In this document: in pieces, positions 21,181-31,800 of the stretch | Numbering within the stretch: the stretch's first letter is position 1 | Layout: every line of letters begins with the position of its first letter | Source: Methylotenera sp. | GTDB taxonomy: Bacteria; Pseudomonadota; Gammaproteobacteria; Burkholderiales; Methylophilaceae | Reading direction: 5' to 3' | Assembly (NCBI RefSeq): GCF_030653755.1 | Contig: NZ_JAURYU010000045.1 | Span: 124,001-188,000, forward strand | DNA: 64,000 nucleotides | Program-made: the position numbers and the translations under genes | Notes under the pieces: model-generated | Databases searched by the model: none | What the model was told of the DNA's origin: nothing | Seen by the model: only the letters and a program-made list of their open reading frames with translations

Positions 21181-21918
21181 CTAAGCATTAGATAAATAAA
21201 ATTCCATTTTTACACCTGCAAGCTCAATTACATCATGGTCTGCTAAAGCACGCGCTTGCACGCCTGTAGAAACACCATTTACAACTGGCAAAATATTGCC
21301 TTCCACATGCGTAATAAAATAGCCATCAGGACGTTTGGTAATCACTGCAACTTGCACCCCAGTTTTACCAAGTGTCGTCAGTGCTTTGTTTAACACTAAC
21401 TCTCGTCCACTACTGGTGCCATTTAGCACTTGTATCTTACCAATGAAAGTTGGCTTAGCATGATCTTCGTTAGATTGCATTTTTGAAGAATGAGATGTCG
21501 CAACATTTGGCGCTGTCGATGTAGAGGTTTTTATCTGTTCAGAATGAGAGAAAGAGTTGTGTGATTTAGTACTAAATACAGAAGGATGGACCATCATCGT
21601 CTTCTCAAATGCTACGGTTGCATTCGACGTTGCGTCATCAAGAAATGTTAAACTAAATCGGCCTAATTCAATGACATCTTCATTCTTCAGAAGCTGCTTT
21701 CTGACCGCCGCATTATTTAAACGGGTTCCATTAGTACTGTTGAGGTCTTCAAGAAAAAAATCATTTCCATGCTTTAAAATTACAGCATGATCTCCACTAA
21801 TGGCTAAATTATCAAGATGAATATCATTAGTTGATTTACGACCTATGGTGGTTTGAGGGCGGCTTAGTGTATATTCATTTAAGTATGAGCCGTCTAGGGT
21901 AAGTATAAGCTTTGCCAT
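21181..21918 (-). CDS. FHA domain protein
   Basis: FHA domains bind phosphothreonine. The N-terminal FHA (about residues 1-90) has TIGRKSTNDIHL, the SGDHA position and NSTNGTRLN. After a Ser/Thr-rich linker, residues about 150-245 form a second, degenerate FHA-like fold (LTTLGKTGVQV, LADHDVIELAG) that lacks the canonical Arg/Ser ligands. I choose the ATG at 21918 because a GGGA lies a few bases upstream; an earlier ATG at 21942 would add eight residues and overlap the phosphatase gene. With the adjacent PP2C phosphatase it suggests Ser/Thr phosphorylation signalling. Confidence 0.85.
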   Translation of the reverse strand: MAKLILTLDGSYLNEYTLSRPQTTIGRKSTNDIHLDNLAISGDHAVILKHGNDFFLEDLNSTNGTRLNNAAVRKQLLKNEDVIELGRFSLTFLDDATSNATVAFEKTMMVHPSVFSTKSHNSFSHSEQIKTSTSTAPNVATSHSSKMQSNEDHAKPTFIGKIQVLNGTSSGRELVLNKALTTLGKTGVQVAVITKRPDGYFITHVEGNILPVVNGVSTGVQARALADHDVIELAGVKMEFYLSNA

Positions 21919-21929
21919 CATCGATCCCG

Positions 21930-22769
21930 TTACTTTAACCAACCAACAAAATTATCATACCAAGTACTTTTGCCTTCATACAAATGATTTACTTTGGCTA
22001 GTATGACAGAAATATTATCGTTGCCGCCATGTTCATTCGCCAGCCGAACCAAGGCAGCTGCTGCACTAGTTAAATCCTGTACATGATGAATAAGTACTGA
22101 TTGTATTAACTCATCATCAACCAAATCACTCAAACCATCAGAGCAAAGCAGATAGACATCGCCCACTTCAACATCAAACTCCTTAAGCGCTAGCTCAACC
22201 TCTGGGTCTACGCCCAATGCTCTTGTTACCAGGTTTTTTTGGGATGAGTATTTAGCCTGCTCGTGCGTAATGACACCTGCCTTAATCTGCTCCTGAAGCA
22301 AAGAGTGATCTTCAGTCATTTGCACTAAGCGCTGGTTTCTTAATCGGTATATTCGAGAGTCTCCTATATGCCCAACTAACAACTGGTTATTAATAAACAA
22401 GCCTAATACCAACGTTGTACCCATACCGGCACATTGCGGGTATGTTTGTGATGCATGATAGATTGATGCGTTTGCATAGGTAACCGCATCATTCATTAGC
22501 TTGCTCAATATTTTTCTATTTAGGACAGGCTGATCAACATCTGGCAATGCATAATGAGATGGATGGGAGCCTAACGCCTCTTTTAGTTCGGCAGTAATAC
22601 TCAGCACAGCCATCTCGCTTGCTACTTCACCTGCATTGTACCCACCCATGCCATCAGCCAGAATAACAAATCCGATACTCGCATCGCTGGCTATCGCATC
22701 TTCATTATGACTACGTAGTAGTCCAACATCTGTTAAGCGTACAATCTCTAGGGCTTCACTCAAATCCAT
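21930..22769 (-). CDS. PP2C-family serine/threonine phosphatase
   Basis: The 279-residue protein has the PPM metal-site motifs: RSHNEDAI, LADGMGGYNAGEVAS, GHIGDSRIYRL, LLCSDGLSDLV and GGNDNISVIL. It resembles the Stp/PrpC group that reverses Hanks-type kinase phosphorylation. It lies 56 bp downstream of nusB and directly upstream of the FHA gene. No partner kinase is present in this window. Confidence 0.93.
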   Translation of the reverse strand: MDLSEALEIVRLTDVGLLRSHNEDAIASDASIGFVILADGMGGYNAGEVASEMAVLSITAELKEALGSHPSHYALPDVDQPVLNRKILSKLMNDAVTYANASIYHASQTYPQCAGMGTTLVLGLFINNQLLVGHIGDSRIYRLRNQRLVQMTEDHSLLQEQIKAGVITHEQAKYSSQKNLVTRALGVDPEVELALKEFDVEVGDVYLLCSDGLSDLVDDELIQSVLIHHVQDLTSAAAALVRLANEHGGNDNISVILAKVNHLYEGKSTWYDNFVGWLK

Positions 22770-22825
22770 TTTATCTACTTTGACAAAACATGTAATCCAA
22801 GCTATTTTGCATTGTCGCTTAAAGG

Positions 22826-23374
22826 CTAACTTCTTGCGGCCCTAACCTCAACTTCACGCACGTCAGCCGCAAACTTATCTAAAACGCCATTGATATATTT
22901 ATGGCCATCTGTGCCGCCAAACACTTTAGCTAGTTCAACGCCTTCATTGATCACTACGCGATACGGAATACTTAGATCAAACATCAATTCACAACCTGAT
23001 ATGCGTAAAATGGCATGCTCTACAGGGCTCAACTCGTTAATTGAACGATCAATAAACCCAACAATCTTGCTATCTATCTCAGTTAAGTTTTCAGTCACTG
23101 CTTGTAGTAAATGTTTAAAGTAAGCTTCATCGGCTTTGTTATAGTCTGGATCATCACGCATATCACGCAATATGTGTGATAACTCTGACTCATTTAACAT
23201 GCCACGATATACCGCTTTTAATACGAGTTCGCGCGACTTTCTACGGCTCTGGCTACCGCTTTTTTTCCCGCTACTTCTAGAGGCAGGCTTTTTATCGGTA
23301 CTGCTAGTCGCTTCACTCACACCAGCATCGTCATCCACCACTAAGCTGGTCACTACTGGTTTATTCTCAGTCAT
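22826..23374 (-). CDS. nusB: Transcription antitermination factor NusB
   Basis: NusB with NusE binds boxA RNA in rRNA antitermination. Residues about 45-180 form the NusB helical domain ([51 protein letters not shown]). The first 45 residues are a polar, basic extension rich in Ser, Lys and Arg, longer than in E. coli NusB but common in betaproteobacteria. The start overlaps the ribH stop by 4 bases, the classic ribH-nusB coupling. Confidence 0.96.
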   Translation of the reverse strand: MTENKPVVTSLVVDDDAGVSEATSSTDKKPASRSSGKKSGSQSRRKSRELVLKAVYRGMLNESELSHILRDMRDDPDYNKADEAYFKHLLQAVTENLTEIDSKIVGFIDRSINELSPVEHAILRISGCELMFDLSIPYRVVINEGVELAKVFGGTDGHKYINGVLDKFAADVREVEVRAARS

Positions 23375-23820
23375 AGCGCTTTAACCAAATTAAACATTTC
23401 AACTGCCACCTGCGCTGCCTCTGCGCCTTTAATATGCATACGGGCAATCGCCTGATCATCATCTTCTGTGGTCAATACAGCATTTGCTACAGGCACACCT
23501 GTGTTTAATTGCACTTCTGAAATACCACGAGCAGATTCATTTGCAACCACTTCAAAGTGGTAAGTCTCACCACGAATAATTGCACCCAAGGCAATTAACG
23601 CATCATACTTTTCACTTAATGCCATATGCTGAAGAATTAACGGAGTTTCCAATGCTCCAGGTACAGTTGCAATAGTAATCGCATCACTAGCGACACCTAG
23701 TTTAAGCAACTCACTTTTACATGCTTCAAGTAAGCCATCACCAATATTGCTATTGAATCTTGATAAAACAACACCTACTTGCATCCCTGACCCATCAAGG
23801 TTTTTCTTAATTTCTCTCAC
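23371..23820 (-). CDS. ribH: 6,7-dimethyl-8-ribityllumazine synthase
   Basis: RibH makes lumazine, the direct precursor of riboflavin. The 149-residue protein shows [25 protein letters not shown], the catalytic loop [15 protein letters not shown] and [12 protein letters not shown]. It forms a large oligomer in known cases. It is coupled to nusB by an ATGA overlap. The usual upstream partner ribBA is not here; an MFS transporter gene lies upstream instead. Confidence 0.97.
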   Translation of the reverse strand: MREIKKNLDGSGMQVGVVLSRFNSNIGDGLLEACKSELLKLGVASDAITIATVPGALETPLILQHMALSEKYDALIALGAIIRGETYHFEVVANESARGISEVQLNTGVPVANAVLTTEDDDQAIARMHIKGAEAAQVAVEMFNLVKAL

Positions 23821-23930
23821 GTAATACTTCCTTTAACTTGCATCAACTTAATAAAGTGGTATTTTACCGCATATCATTAGTTTCTTAGGTGATATATTCA
23901 TGCACGCTACGCTTTAACAAAGCTAGCAAA

Positions 23931-25556
23931 TTAATGAAACAATATCCATGCTTTTTGTAAGGTACTATAAATTCCATAGCTAATTGGGATTGCAACCAAT
24001 GTCCAAGCAATAAAAACCAATAATGGATGATTTTCAGTTTGCTGACTTTCCACTTTATCGCCATTTAACTTAACTGACTTTTCGTGCGCTAATTTACGTT
24101 CAGCTTCAAGCTCCGCATCCGTCATATAATGTTTATCAGCGACAGGCTTTACCAGCAAGTTACATACAAAGCCTAACAACAGAAGTGCAGCTAACACATA
24201 CATAATCACGTTGTAAGCCTCACTCGGAGGCACGCCATGATCAAGTTGATAATCACGCAAATAGTTGACAATAACAGGCCCCAAAACACCAGCCGTAGCC
24301 CAAGCGGTCAAAAGTCGACCATGAATGGCGCCCACATGTTGTGTACCAAAAATATCCGCCAAATAAGCTGGTATGGTCGCAAAGCCGCCACCATACATTG
24401 TTAAGATAATACAAAATAAACCAGCAAACACCGCAACGCTACCTACCGTACCTGCCCAAGGTGCAGAGATATACAAAAAGAAACCTAAGGCAAAAAAGAT
24501 AATGTACGTACGTTTGCGCCCAAGAAAATCAGATAAAGATGCCCAACCAATTCTGCCTAAAATATTAAACAAAGAAAGTAATCCAGCAAACCCAGCACCA
24601 ATAGCCGTTACTCGTAACAATTGTTCGGATGAAAGCTCAGATAATTTCAACGGCTCGCCAATTAAGGCACCGCCAAACACTTCTTGCAGCATCGGAGAGG
24701 CCATCCCGATCACACCAATACCAGCACTCACATTCAGACATAACACAGCCCAAAGCAACCAAAACTGCGGAGTTTTATGTGCATGATTCACATGGACATG
24801 ACGGTTTGTAATCATGCTATTACCATTATTCACGGGAGGTACCCAGCCTTTTGGCACCCAACCAGTAGGTGGCACCCGGTAACATAACGCACCTATCATC
24901 ATGGCAACAAAATAGAACACGCCCATCATCGCGAAAGTCTGCCAAACACCAACAGAAGTTGGCGTGGAGAAGTGAGACATTAGTGTATTAGCAAGTGGAG
25001 CGCCAATCATCGCACCTCCACCAAACCCCATAATCGCCATACCTGTTGCCATTCCACGGCGATCTGGAAACCATTTAATTAATGTAGATACGGGGGAAAT
25101 ATAGCCCAAACCAAGACCAATGCCACCTATCACGCCAGACCCCAGCCACATCAGCCATAATTGATGTGTGTATACGCCATAAGCAGACAAAAGAAGACCG
25201 CCACCCCAGCATAACGCTGCGACCGCACCCGCTTTACGTGGACCAGCATGCTCTAGCCAGTGTCCGAATACGGCTGCCGATGTTCCTAGAAACACAAAAA
25301 ATAAGGTAAACATCCATCCCAAATCACTTACTTTCCAATCGCAATCTGTAGCAAAAGCACGCGCCCATATACTCATGGTATCTGCACATGCAATCGGATC
25401 TTTAATACCAAGTGCTTTAGAAAGAGGTAACCAAAAGACGCTAAAACCATACGCCATGCCTATAGACAAATGAATTGCCAAAGCGGCTGGCGGTACTAGC
25501 CAACGATTAAAACTAGGATTAGCGGTAATTCTTTCTTTTGAAAAAAAATCCGTCAT
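23931..25556 (-). CDS. MFS transporter, OFA (oxalate/formate antiporter) family
   Basis: The 541-residue protein has about 12 membrane segments plus a C-terminal extra helix. Family marks include the start WLVPPAALAIHLSIGMAYGFSVF, the cytoplasmic loop PDRRGMATGMAIMGFGGGAMIG and LSDFLGRKRTY. The extra periplasmic loop with three cysteines (IACADTMSIWARAFATDC) is common in OFA members of this group. The transported substrate, probably a small monocarboxylate, cannot be read from the sequence. Confidence 0.87.
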   Translation of the reverse strand: MTDFFSKERITANPSFNRWLVPPAALAIHLSIGMAYGFSVFWLPLSKALGIKDPIACADTMSIWARAFATDCDWKVSDLGWMFTLFFVFLGTSAAVFGHWLEHAGPRKAGAVAALCWGGGLLLSAYGVYTHQLWLMWLGSGVIGGIGLGLGYISPVSTLIKWFPDRRGMATGMAIMGFGGGAMIGAPLANTLMSHFSTPTSVGVWQTFAMMGVFYFVAMMIGALCYRVPPTGWVPKGWVPPVNNGNSMITNRHVHVNHAHKTPQFWLLWAVLCLNVSAGIGVIGMASPMLQEVFGGALIGEPLKLSELSSEQLLRVTAIGAGFAGLLSLFNILGRIGWASLSDFLGRKRTYIIFFALGFFLYISAPWAGTVGSVAVFAGLFCIILTMYGGGFATIPAYLADIFGTQHVGAIHGRLLTAWATAGVLGPVIVNYLRDYQLDHGVPPSEAYNVIMYVLAALLLLGFVCNLLVKPVADKHYMTDAELEAERKLAHEKSVKLNGDKVESQQTENHPLLVFIAWTLVAIPISYGIYSTLQKAWILFH

Positions 25557-25686
25557 TCAACTATCTCCAAACACATTATTATTTTTTCAGCACAACACTA
25601 TACTTAGACCAAACAGTATAGTGTAACAAAATGTAAAAAATGGCAATTTAGTTATTGTATTTAGTTGGTATTTATATGTTTAAAGT

Positions 25687-25715
25687 TTGTCATGAATATG
25701 TCATATTAGCGTCAT
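25687..25715 (+). promoter_or_regulatory. Pho box upstream of phoB
   Basis: Three heptamers TTGTCAT, ATGTCAT and GCGTCAT begin at 25687, 25698 and 25709, exactly 11 bp apart, matching the direct-repeat geometry of PhoB sites (consensus CTGTCAT). They lie about 50 bp ahead of phoB, which indicates autoregulation. No clear -10 box follows. Confidence 0.75.
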
Positions 25716-25764
25716 AAACTGATTGGGCTTAAACATTTAAGGCAAATTAATTAAGGAAATATAT

Positions 25765-26472
25765 ATGCCAGCCAATATATTAGTAATCGAAGACGAACCA
25801 GCTATTCAAGAGTTACTAGCACTTAACATTACACAGGCAGGCCACAATGCCATTCGTGCGCTAAGTGGTGAAATTGCGCTAGAACTTATGCGCGAAACAG
25901 TCCCTGACTTAATCTTGCTCGACTGGATGTTGCCTGGTATGAATGGTTTGGAATTAGCCCGCAAACTTAAATCAGATACCTACACCAAAAATATCCCCAT
26001 CATCATGCTGACAGCGCGCGGTGAAGAATATGACAAGGTGAGAGGTCTTGAAGTAGGTGCCGATGATTACGTCACCAAACCCTTTAGCCCACGTGAATTG
26101 AACGCTCGCATTAAAGCTGTATTACGCCGCAGAGCACCACAAATGACGGATGACCCAATTGAACTTAGCGGTCTTAGGTTAGACCCAACCACACACCGAG
26201 TCACAGGTAACCAGAAAACCATAGATTTAGGACCTACAGAATTCAGACTATTGCATTTCTTTATGACCAATGCTGAACGTGTACACACACGTAGCCAGCT
26301 ACTAGATAAAGTTTGGGGTGACAGAGTATTTGTTGAGGATCGTACAGTCGATGTTCATATTAGGCGCTTGCGCAATGCATTATCTATATCTGGTCATGAA
26401 GACCTGATACAAACAGTGAGAGGTGCTGGTTATCGATTATCTTCACAACATAATCATACAAACCAGAGCTAA
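25765..26472 (+). CDS. phoB: Phosphate regulon response regulator PhoB
   Basis: The 235-residue protein joins an OmpR-type receiver (VIEDEPAIQ, phosphoacceptor Asp in LILLDWMLPGMNG near residue 54, Lys in DDYVTKPF) and a winged-helix DNA-binding domain (TEFRLLHFFM, VDVHIRRLRNAL, VRGAGYRL). Length and sequence fit PhoB. AAGGAA precedes the ATG, and a triple Pho box stands upstream. phoR follows after a 133-bp gap that may contain a second promoter. Confidence 0.95.
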   Translation: MPANILVIEDEPAIQELLALNITQAGHNAIRALSGEIALELMRETVPDLILLDWMLPGMNGLELARKLKSDTYTKNIPIIMLTARGEEYDKVRGLEVGADDYVTKPFSPRELNARIKAVLRRRAPQMTDDPIELSGLRLDPTTHRVTGNQKTIDLGPTEFRLLHFFMTNAERVHTRSQLLDKVWGDRVFVEDRTVDVHIRRLRNALSISGHEDLIQTVRGAGYRLSSQHNHTNQS

Positions 26473-26481
26473 AGCACTCAA

Positions 26482-26516
26482 AAAGCGATGACTACCTCTT
26501 GTAGCAATATCGCTTT
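26482..26516 (+). terminator. Hairpin after phoB
   Basis: AAAGCGAT (26482-26489) pairs with ATCGCTTT (26509-26516) around an inner CTAC/GTAG pair. It lacks a T run and may act as a partial terminator between phoB and phoR. Confidence 0.4.
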
Positions 26517-26524
26517 CGCAAGTT

Positions 26525-26564
26525 ATGCTTATTTGCAAATAATCATGCTTTTTTGCAAATCATC
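26525..26564 (+). repeat. Two tandem 20-bp repeats in the phoB-phoR gap
   Basis: ATGCTTATTTGCAAATAATC (26525-26544) is followed directly by a copy with two mismatches (26545-26564). Each carries a TTTGCAAA palindrome core, and a perfect TATAAT lies at 26567-26572. This may be an operator for a separate phoR promoter, though no good -35 box is seen. Confidence 0.6.
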
Positions 26565-26605
26565 GCTATAATCATTCTGATAAAAATAACTGAAAAGTAT
26601 GCCCT

Positions 26606-27904
26606 GTGATTGATATACGCTGGAAAGCTGGCTTATTTATTTGTGCATTAAGCATTATGAGCATTTTTCTATGGCTCATTACTAGCTTAATCACGGCGTT
26701 AATTGTTTTTTCATGCGGCCTTTTGTTTTATGTCGTTAACCATATTTTTTGGATACATGAGTTAAACCGTTGGTTAAAATCACCAGACTTGCGTGGTGTA
26801 CCTGAAGGAACTGGATTATGGGAAGACGTATATAGTAGCCTACTAAAATATGAACGCAGAAACACGTATAAACAAACAGAATTAAACTCTGCCTTAGAGA
26901 GATTCCAAATCGTAGCGAATGCAATACCTGATGGACTTGTCATTTTGAGTGCGGCCAACACCATTGAGTGGTGCACATCTCATGCGGAATATCAACTCGG
27001 CCTCGATTTAAAAACTGATACAAACCTACCGATTGTAAATTTACTTAGAAATAGTCACTTCATTGCTTATTTATACAGTGAAGTTTATGACGAACCTTTT
27101 AAACTTAAAGATGTAAAAAGCACTGAGTCAACACTTGAAATTTGGTTGATTCCTCTTGCGACCAAACAAAAATTACTAATTAGCCGTGATATTACCCAAA
27201 TTGAAAAAGTAGACGCGATGCGTCGAGACTTTATTGCCAACGTCTCACACGAGTTACGCACGCCACTAACGGTCGTAGGTGGCTTTATTGAAACGCTATC
27301 AGACATGAAGGGCGCTATTCCAGATAGCATACGTAGTTATTTTGGCATGATGCAAGACCAAACAACGCGTATGCGACGACTCATTGAAGACTTACTCACG
27401 CTCTCACATATTGAAAGCAACACACAAGCGCCTGATAACAACCCGATTAATATGTCGATGCTAATGGATATGTTACTGAATGACGCGAATGCACTTAGCC
27501 AAGGTAAACATCACATTACTGCACAAACCAACCCTCATTTTGACTTATCTGGCGCAGTAGATGAATTACAAAGTGCACTAGGCAATTTAGTCAGTAACGC
27601 GATAAGATATACCCCTGCAGGTGGTGAAATTAAGATTATCTGGCAACTACGTGACGACCAAGGCATATTTAGTGTCACCGACAATGGTATCGGTATTGAT
27701 CAACAACATATCCACCGCTTAACAGAACGTTTTTATCGTGTAGATAGAGGTCGCAGTCGTGAGACTGGCGGAACGGGGCTGGGTCTCTCTATCGTCAAAC
27801 ATATTTTAACAAGACATCAAGCAAAACTTGAGATTACAAGCGAGCTCGGTACAGGCAGCACATTTAGTGCTATTTTCCCTAAAGCGCGGATGATACAAAA
27901 ATGA
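26606..27904 (+). CDS. phoR: Phosphate regulon sensor histidine kinase PhoR
   Basis: The 432-residue protein has two N-terminal membrane segments (about residues 8-50), a PAS-like domain (about 95-190), a HisKA domain with FIANVSHELRTPLTVVGG near residue 210 and a HATPase domain (NLVSNAIRYTPAGG, DNGIGI, GTGLGLSIVKH). The start is GTG. The placement after phoB, the short periplasmic part and the PAS domain are those of PhoR. Its stop overlaps the start of the next lipoprotein gene (ATGA). Confidence 0.94.
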   Translation: MIDIRWKAGLFICALSIMSIFLWLITSLITALIVFSCGLLFYVVNHIFWIHELNRWLKSPDLRGVPEGTGLWEDVYSSLLKYERRNTYKQTELNSALERFQIVANAIPDGLVILSAANTIEWCTSHAEYQLGLDLKTDTNLPIVNLLRNSHFIAYLYSEVYDEPFKLKDVKSTESTLEIWLIPLATKQKLLISRDITQIEKVDAMRRDFIANVSHELRTPLTVVGGFIETLSDMKGAIPDSIRSYFGMMQDQTTRMRRLIEDLLTLSHIESNTQAPDNNPINMSMLMDMLLNDANALSQGKHHITAQTNPHFDLSGAVDELQSALGNLVSNAIRYTPAGGEIKIIWQLRDDQGIFSVTDNGIGIDQQHIHRLTERFYRVDRGRSRETGGTGLGLSIVKHILTRHQAKLEITSELGTGSTFSAIFPKARMIQK

Positions 27905-28650
27905 ACGCTTTCAGCGCTAAGTTTAAAATATACAGACTTTACCTACTGAGCGGACTTTTATTTTCAGCATGTGCATCCAACGCCCCATTAGGTGCTAATC
28001 AAAACAAGGCTGTCCCAGAGCAAAAAGATAAAAGCACTATCAATCAGATCGCTAAAGCAGATATTGACCGTATGACAGATGTAGAAATACGAGAAAACAC
28101 ACAAAGCTTACGCTTATTAATGCTCAAACTCTACAAACGAAATCCGCAAGAATTAAAGAAGAGTACTTCAGTCCCTGCTGAAAAAATGATTGATTGGGTT
28201 TTTGATGGTGGAGCACAGCACCACTTTCAATTTGCTGAAATGAATAATCTGGTGATGACAGATGCTATTTTTCTAACGTTCAACCCTGAATATAAGGGAG
28301 ATCGTGTACTCGCCTTCATCGTCGGCCTACATACGATGCTACTAAAAGCACACAATGACAAAACAGACTTTTACTTCACAGACAGTATTGATCCACAGCG
28401 TGTTTATAACGTCGCGCGCAATATAGAAATTGCAGTATGGAAGTTATCCAACGCGAGAGATGAAAATGGTGCGCTTTACTTACTGTCCAATGAAATCAAC
28501 AATCAGGAAAAAAACTTATCTTTCGAACGTGAGTTTGGAAAAATGATTGGTCGAACCGAATTATATGCAATTGCACTCGCTGAAAAGTCGCAGCGTTTAA
28601 TATCGCGGGTTGTTCAAAACCTTGCAACTGCACTGTTTTTACCTTTTTAA
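27901..28650 (+). CDS. Putative lipoprotein co-transcribed with phoR
   Basis: I do not recognise the family. The 249-residue product has a lipoprotein-type N-terminus: a hydrophobic stretch ending FSAC at about residue 24, although Phe at -3 is less usual for the lipobox. The rest is soluble, with a segment TDAIFLTFNPEYKGDRVLAFIVGLHTM and a hydrophobic C-terminus ending in LFLPF. Overlap with phoR (ATGA) means the two are translated together, so a role in envelope phosphate stress is possible but unproven. Confidence 0.75.
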   Translation: MNAFSAKFKIYRLYLLSGLLFSACASNAPLGANQNKAVPEQKDKSTINQIAKADIDRMTDVEIRENTQSLRLLMLKLYKRNPQELKKSTSVPAEKMIDWVFDGGAQHHFQFAEMNNLVMTDAIFLTFNPEYKGDRVLAFIVGLHTMLLKAHNDKTDFYFTDSIDPQRVYNVARNIEIAVWKLSNARDENGALYLLSNEINNQEKNLSFEREFGKMIGRTELYAIALAEKSQRLISRVVQNLATALFLPF

Positions 28651-28688
28651 CTCTAGCTCTTAATTAATTTTTCTAGTGCTAATACTTA

Positions 28689-28796
28689 ACGAGCAGCATC
28701 AACACTGCTCGTATTCAACATTACATCTCAACTAAATACTCACAACATTTAACGACCTCACCTACATTGACATATGCAACCAAAGTGAGATCGTTA
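28689..28796. terminator. Two hairpins between convergent genes
   Basis: ACGAGCAG/CTGCTCGT (28689-28696, 28705-28712) and an 11-bp stem with one mismatch (28751-28761, 28786-28796) lie between the lipoprotein gene and the convergent oxidoreductase gene. Neither has a strong T run. Confidence 0.45.
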
Positions 28797-28804
28797 ACCA
28801 TCAA

Positions 28805-31800
28805 TTACAACAACACTTTCTCAATACCACCATTGTTGGCTTTATGTACATATTCCTGCATCCAATTTTCACCGAGAATATGTTTAGCCATTTCAACCAC
28901 AATGTAGTCTGCTTCAATACCTGTATCTTCCCCGTAGCGAGACAAACCTTGTAAGCAGCTTGGGCAAGAAGTTAATATCTTAACTTCCATTTCAGGCGCA
29001 CCTACTGTTAGGCCCATTTGCTGCAACCCTTTTTCAAGCTCTTCCTGCTTACGCATTTTTACTTGCGTTGAAATATCTGGACGTGCAACTGCAAAGGTAC
29101 CGCTCTCACCACAGCATCTATCATTTAATGCAACATCTTGCCCCATCAGTGCACTGGTTACTTCTAGGGGCTTGTAAGTTTTCATTGGTGTGTGGCAAGG
29201 GTCATGATACATATAACGCGTACCAGTCACTGTTTGCAAGCGCATATCTTTTTCCATCAAATACTCATGAATATCCAACAAGCGACAACCTGGGAAAATC
29301 TTCTCAAACTCGTATTTTTGCAACTGATCCATACAAGTACCACAAGAGACAATTACCGTTTTAATATCAAGGTAATTCAATGTATTAGCAACACGATGGA
29401 ATAGTACTCGGTTATCGGCCGTGATTTCTTGACCTTTGTCGTGATTGCCCGCAGAGGTTTGTGGATATCCACAGCATAGATAACCTGGTGGTAACACGGT
29501 AATCGCGCCCACTTCATACAACATTGCCTGAGTTGCCAAGCCTACGTTTGAGAACAAGCGCTCAGAACCACAACCTGGGAAATAGAACACTGCTTCAGAG
29601 TCATCCGTTACCTTTTGCGGGTTACGAATCACAGGAATCATGTGATCATCTTCTAAACCAAGCATCGCGCGTGAGGTTTTGGATTGCATTTTCTTAGGCA
29701 TTGGGCGATTAATAAAATGAATCACCTGTGCTTTGATATCAGCTTTGCCGACAGTCGCTGGCGGACGCTTTTTATCTCGCAATAAGCCAAAACGCTTAGC
29801 TAAGGTATGTGCAAGATTTTGTGCTTTATAACCCCAATCAATCATTACTGTCCGCAATAATTTAATGGTCGCAGGGTCTTTAGCATTTAAAAATGCCATC
29901 CCTAATGCGGTACCTGGGTTAAATTGTTTTTTACCTTGTTCACGTAAGAAATTACGCATTTTGATGGAAACATCACCAAAATCAATATCGACAGGGCATG
30001 GTTTCTCGCAACGATGGCAGACCGTACAATGATCCGCAACATCATTAAACTCATCAAAGTGCTTAATTGAAATACCACGGCGCGTCTGCTCTTCATACAA
30101 GAAAGCCTCAATGAGCAAGGAAGTACCTAAAATCTTATTCCGTGGGCTATACAATAAGTTTGCACGCGGCACATGGGTAGAACAAACAGGCTTACATTTA
30201 CCGCAACGCAAACAGTCACTGATGTCATCTGCAATTTCTCCAATAGCAGATTGCTCCATAATAATGGACTCTTGCTCAAGCAAACCAAAGCTTGGCGTAT
30301 AAGCGTTATCCAAACCAGAACCAGCCAATAACTTACCTTTATTAAAATGGCCGTTCGGGTCTACTTTGTTTTTATAGGTAGTAAAAGTATCAATCGTAGA
30401 TTGATCTAAAAACTCCATTTTAGTAATGCCGATACCATGCTCGCCAGAAATAACGCCATCTAAATTACGCGCTAGTGCCATGACTTTTGCTACAGCCGCA
30501 TGCGCGTCTTGCATCATGCCGTAATCATCAGAGTTTACCGGGATATTAGTATGTACGTTACCGTCACCCGCATGCATATGCAATGCAATAAAGACTCGGC
30601 TTTTGAGCACTTGTTTATGAATCTCATCGCAGCGTTCAAGGATTTTTTGGTACTCTCGCCCAGCAAAAATATCTGCCATTGGGCGTTTGAGTTCACGCTT
30701 CCATGAAATTCGCAAGTCATAAGACTGCACCGCTCTAAATACATTCTCATAATGTGAGAAGGCTTTACCAGCTTCACCCAATATCGAAACTGGCGCATCT
30801 AAGTTGTCTAAAATGAAACTCCAGCGCGTACGCAAATCATCCAATAATGCCAATGCCATTGTTTGTTTGGTTTTCACCATATTCAAATCAGCATTACCAT
30901 CTTCATCTGCTTGCAATGGCAACTCACCTTGCATAAAAACTTTTAACGCTTCAATCAGCTTCAGCTTGTTTTTGATAGATAAATCAATATTAATGCGTTC
31001 GATACCATCAGAGTAGTCGCCCAAGCGTGGCAATGGAATCACTACATCTTCATTGATTTTAAATGCATTAGTATGTTTAGCAATAGCAGCTGTTCTTGCG
31101 CGGTCTAACCAGAACTTCTTACGGGACTCGCTTGATACCGCAATAAAGCCTTCGCCATTACGTGCATTACATAAACGCACCATGCTAGAGGCAACTTCAC
31201 CCACTGCATTTTCATCATCTGAAGCAATGTCTGCAATCAACACCATTTTAGGACGTTGCTGGCGAGCGGCTTTAGTGGCATAACCAACTGCCTTAATATA
31301 ACGCTCGTCCATATGCTCAAGCCCAGCCATAATCACGGCTGGTGTTTGTTTGGCTGTTGCATCTAAGTAATCTTTAATTTCAACAATAGCAGGCACAGCA
31401 TGTGATACGTTACCAAAAAACTCTAACGCAATGGTGCGCACATACTTAGGCATACGATGCAAAATAAATGTGGCACTGGTGATTAACCCATCACAACCTT
31501 CTTTTTGAATGCCAGGCAAGCCAGATAAAAACTTATCGGTCACATCTTTACCCAAACCAACTTTACGGAAACTCGGGCCAGGTATTTCTAATATTTCAGG
31601 CTCAGACAACAGCGTTTTCATATCTTCGCTGTAGCGACTGATTTTAAATCGAGCCATCTCAATGTCGTGAATTTTGCCAAGGTTGTGGTCTAAACGCTCA
31701 ACCTCCATCCACTCGCCATCAGGCGTCACCATGCGCCATGAGGCTAAGTTATCTAAGGCAGTGCCCCATAACACGGCTTTTTTACCGCCAGCATTCATGG

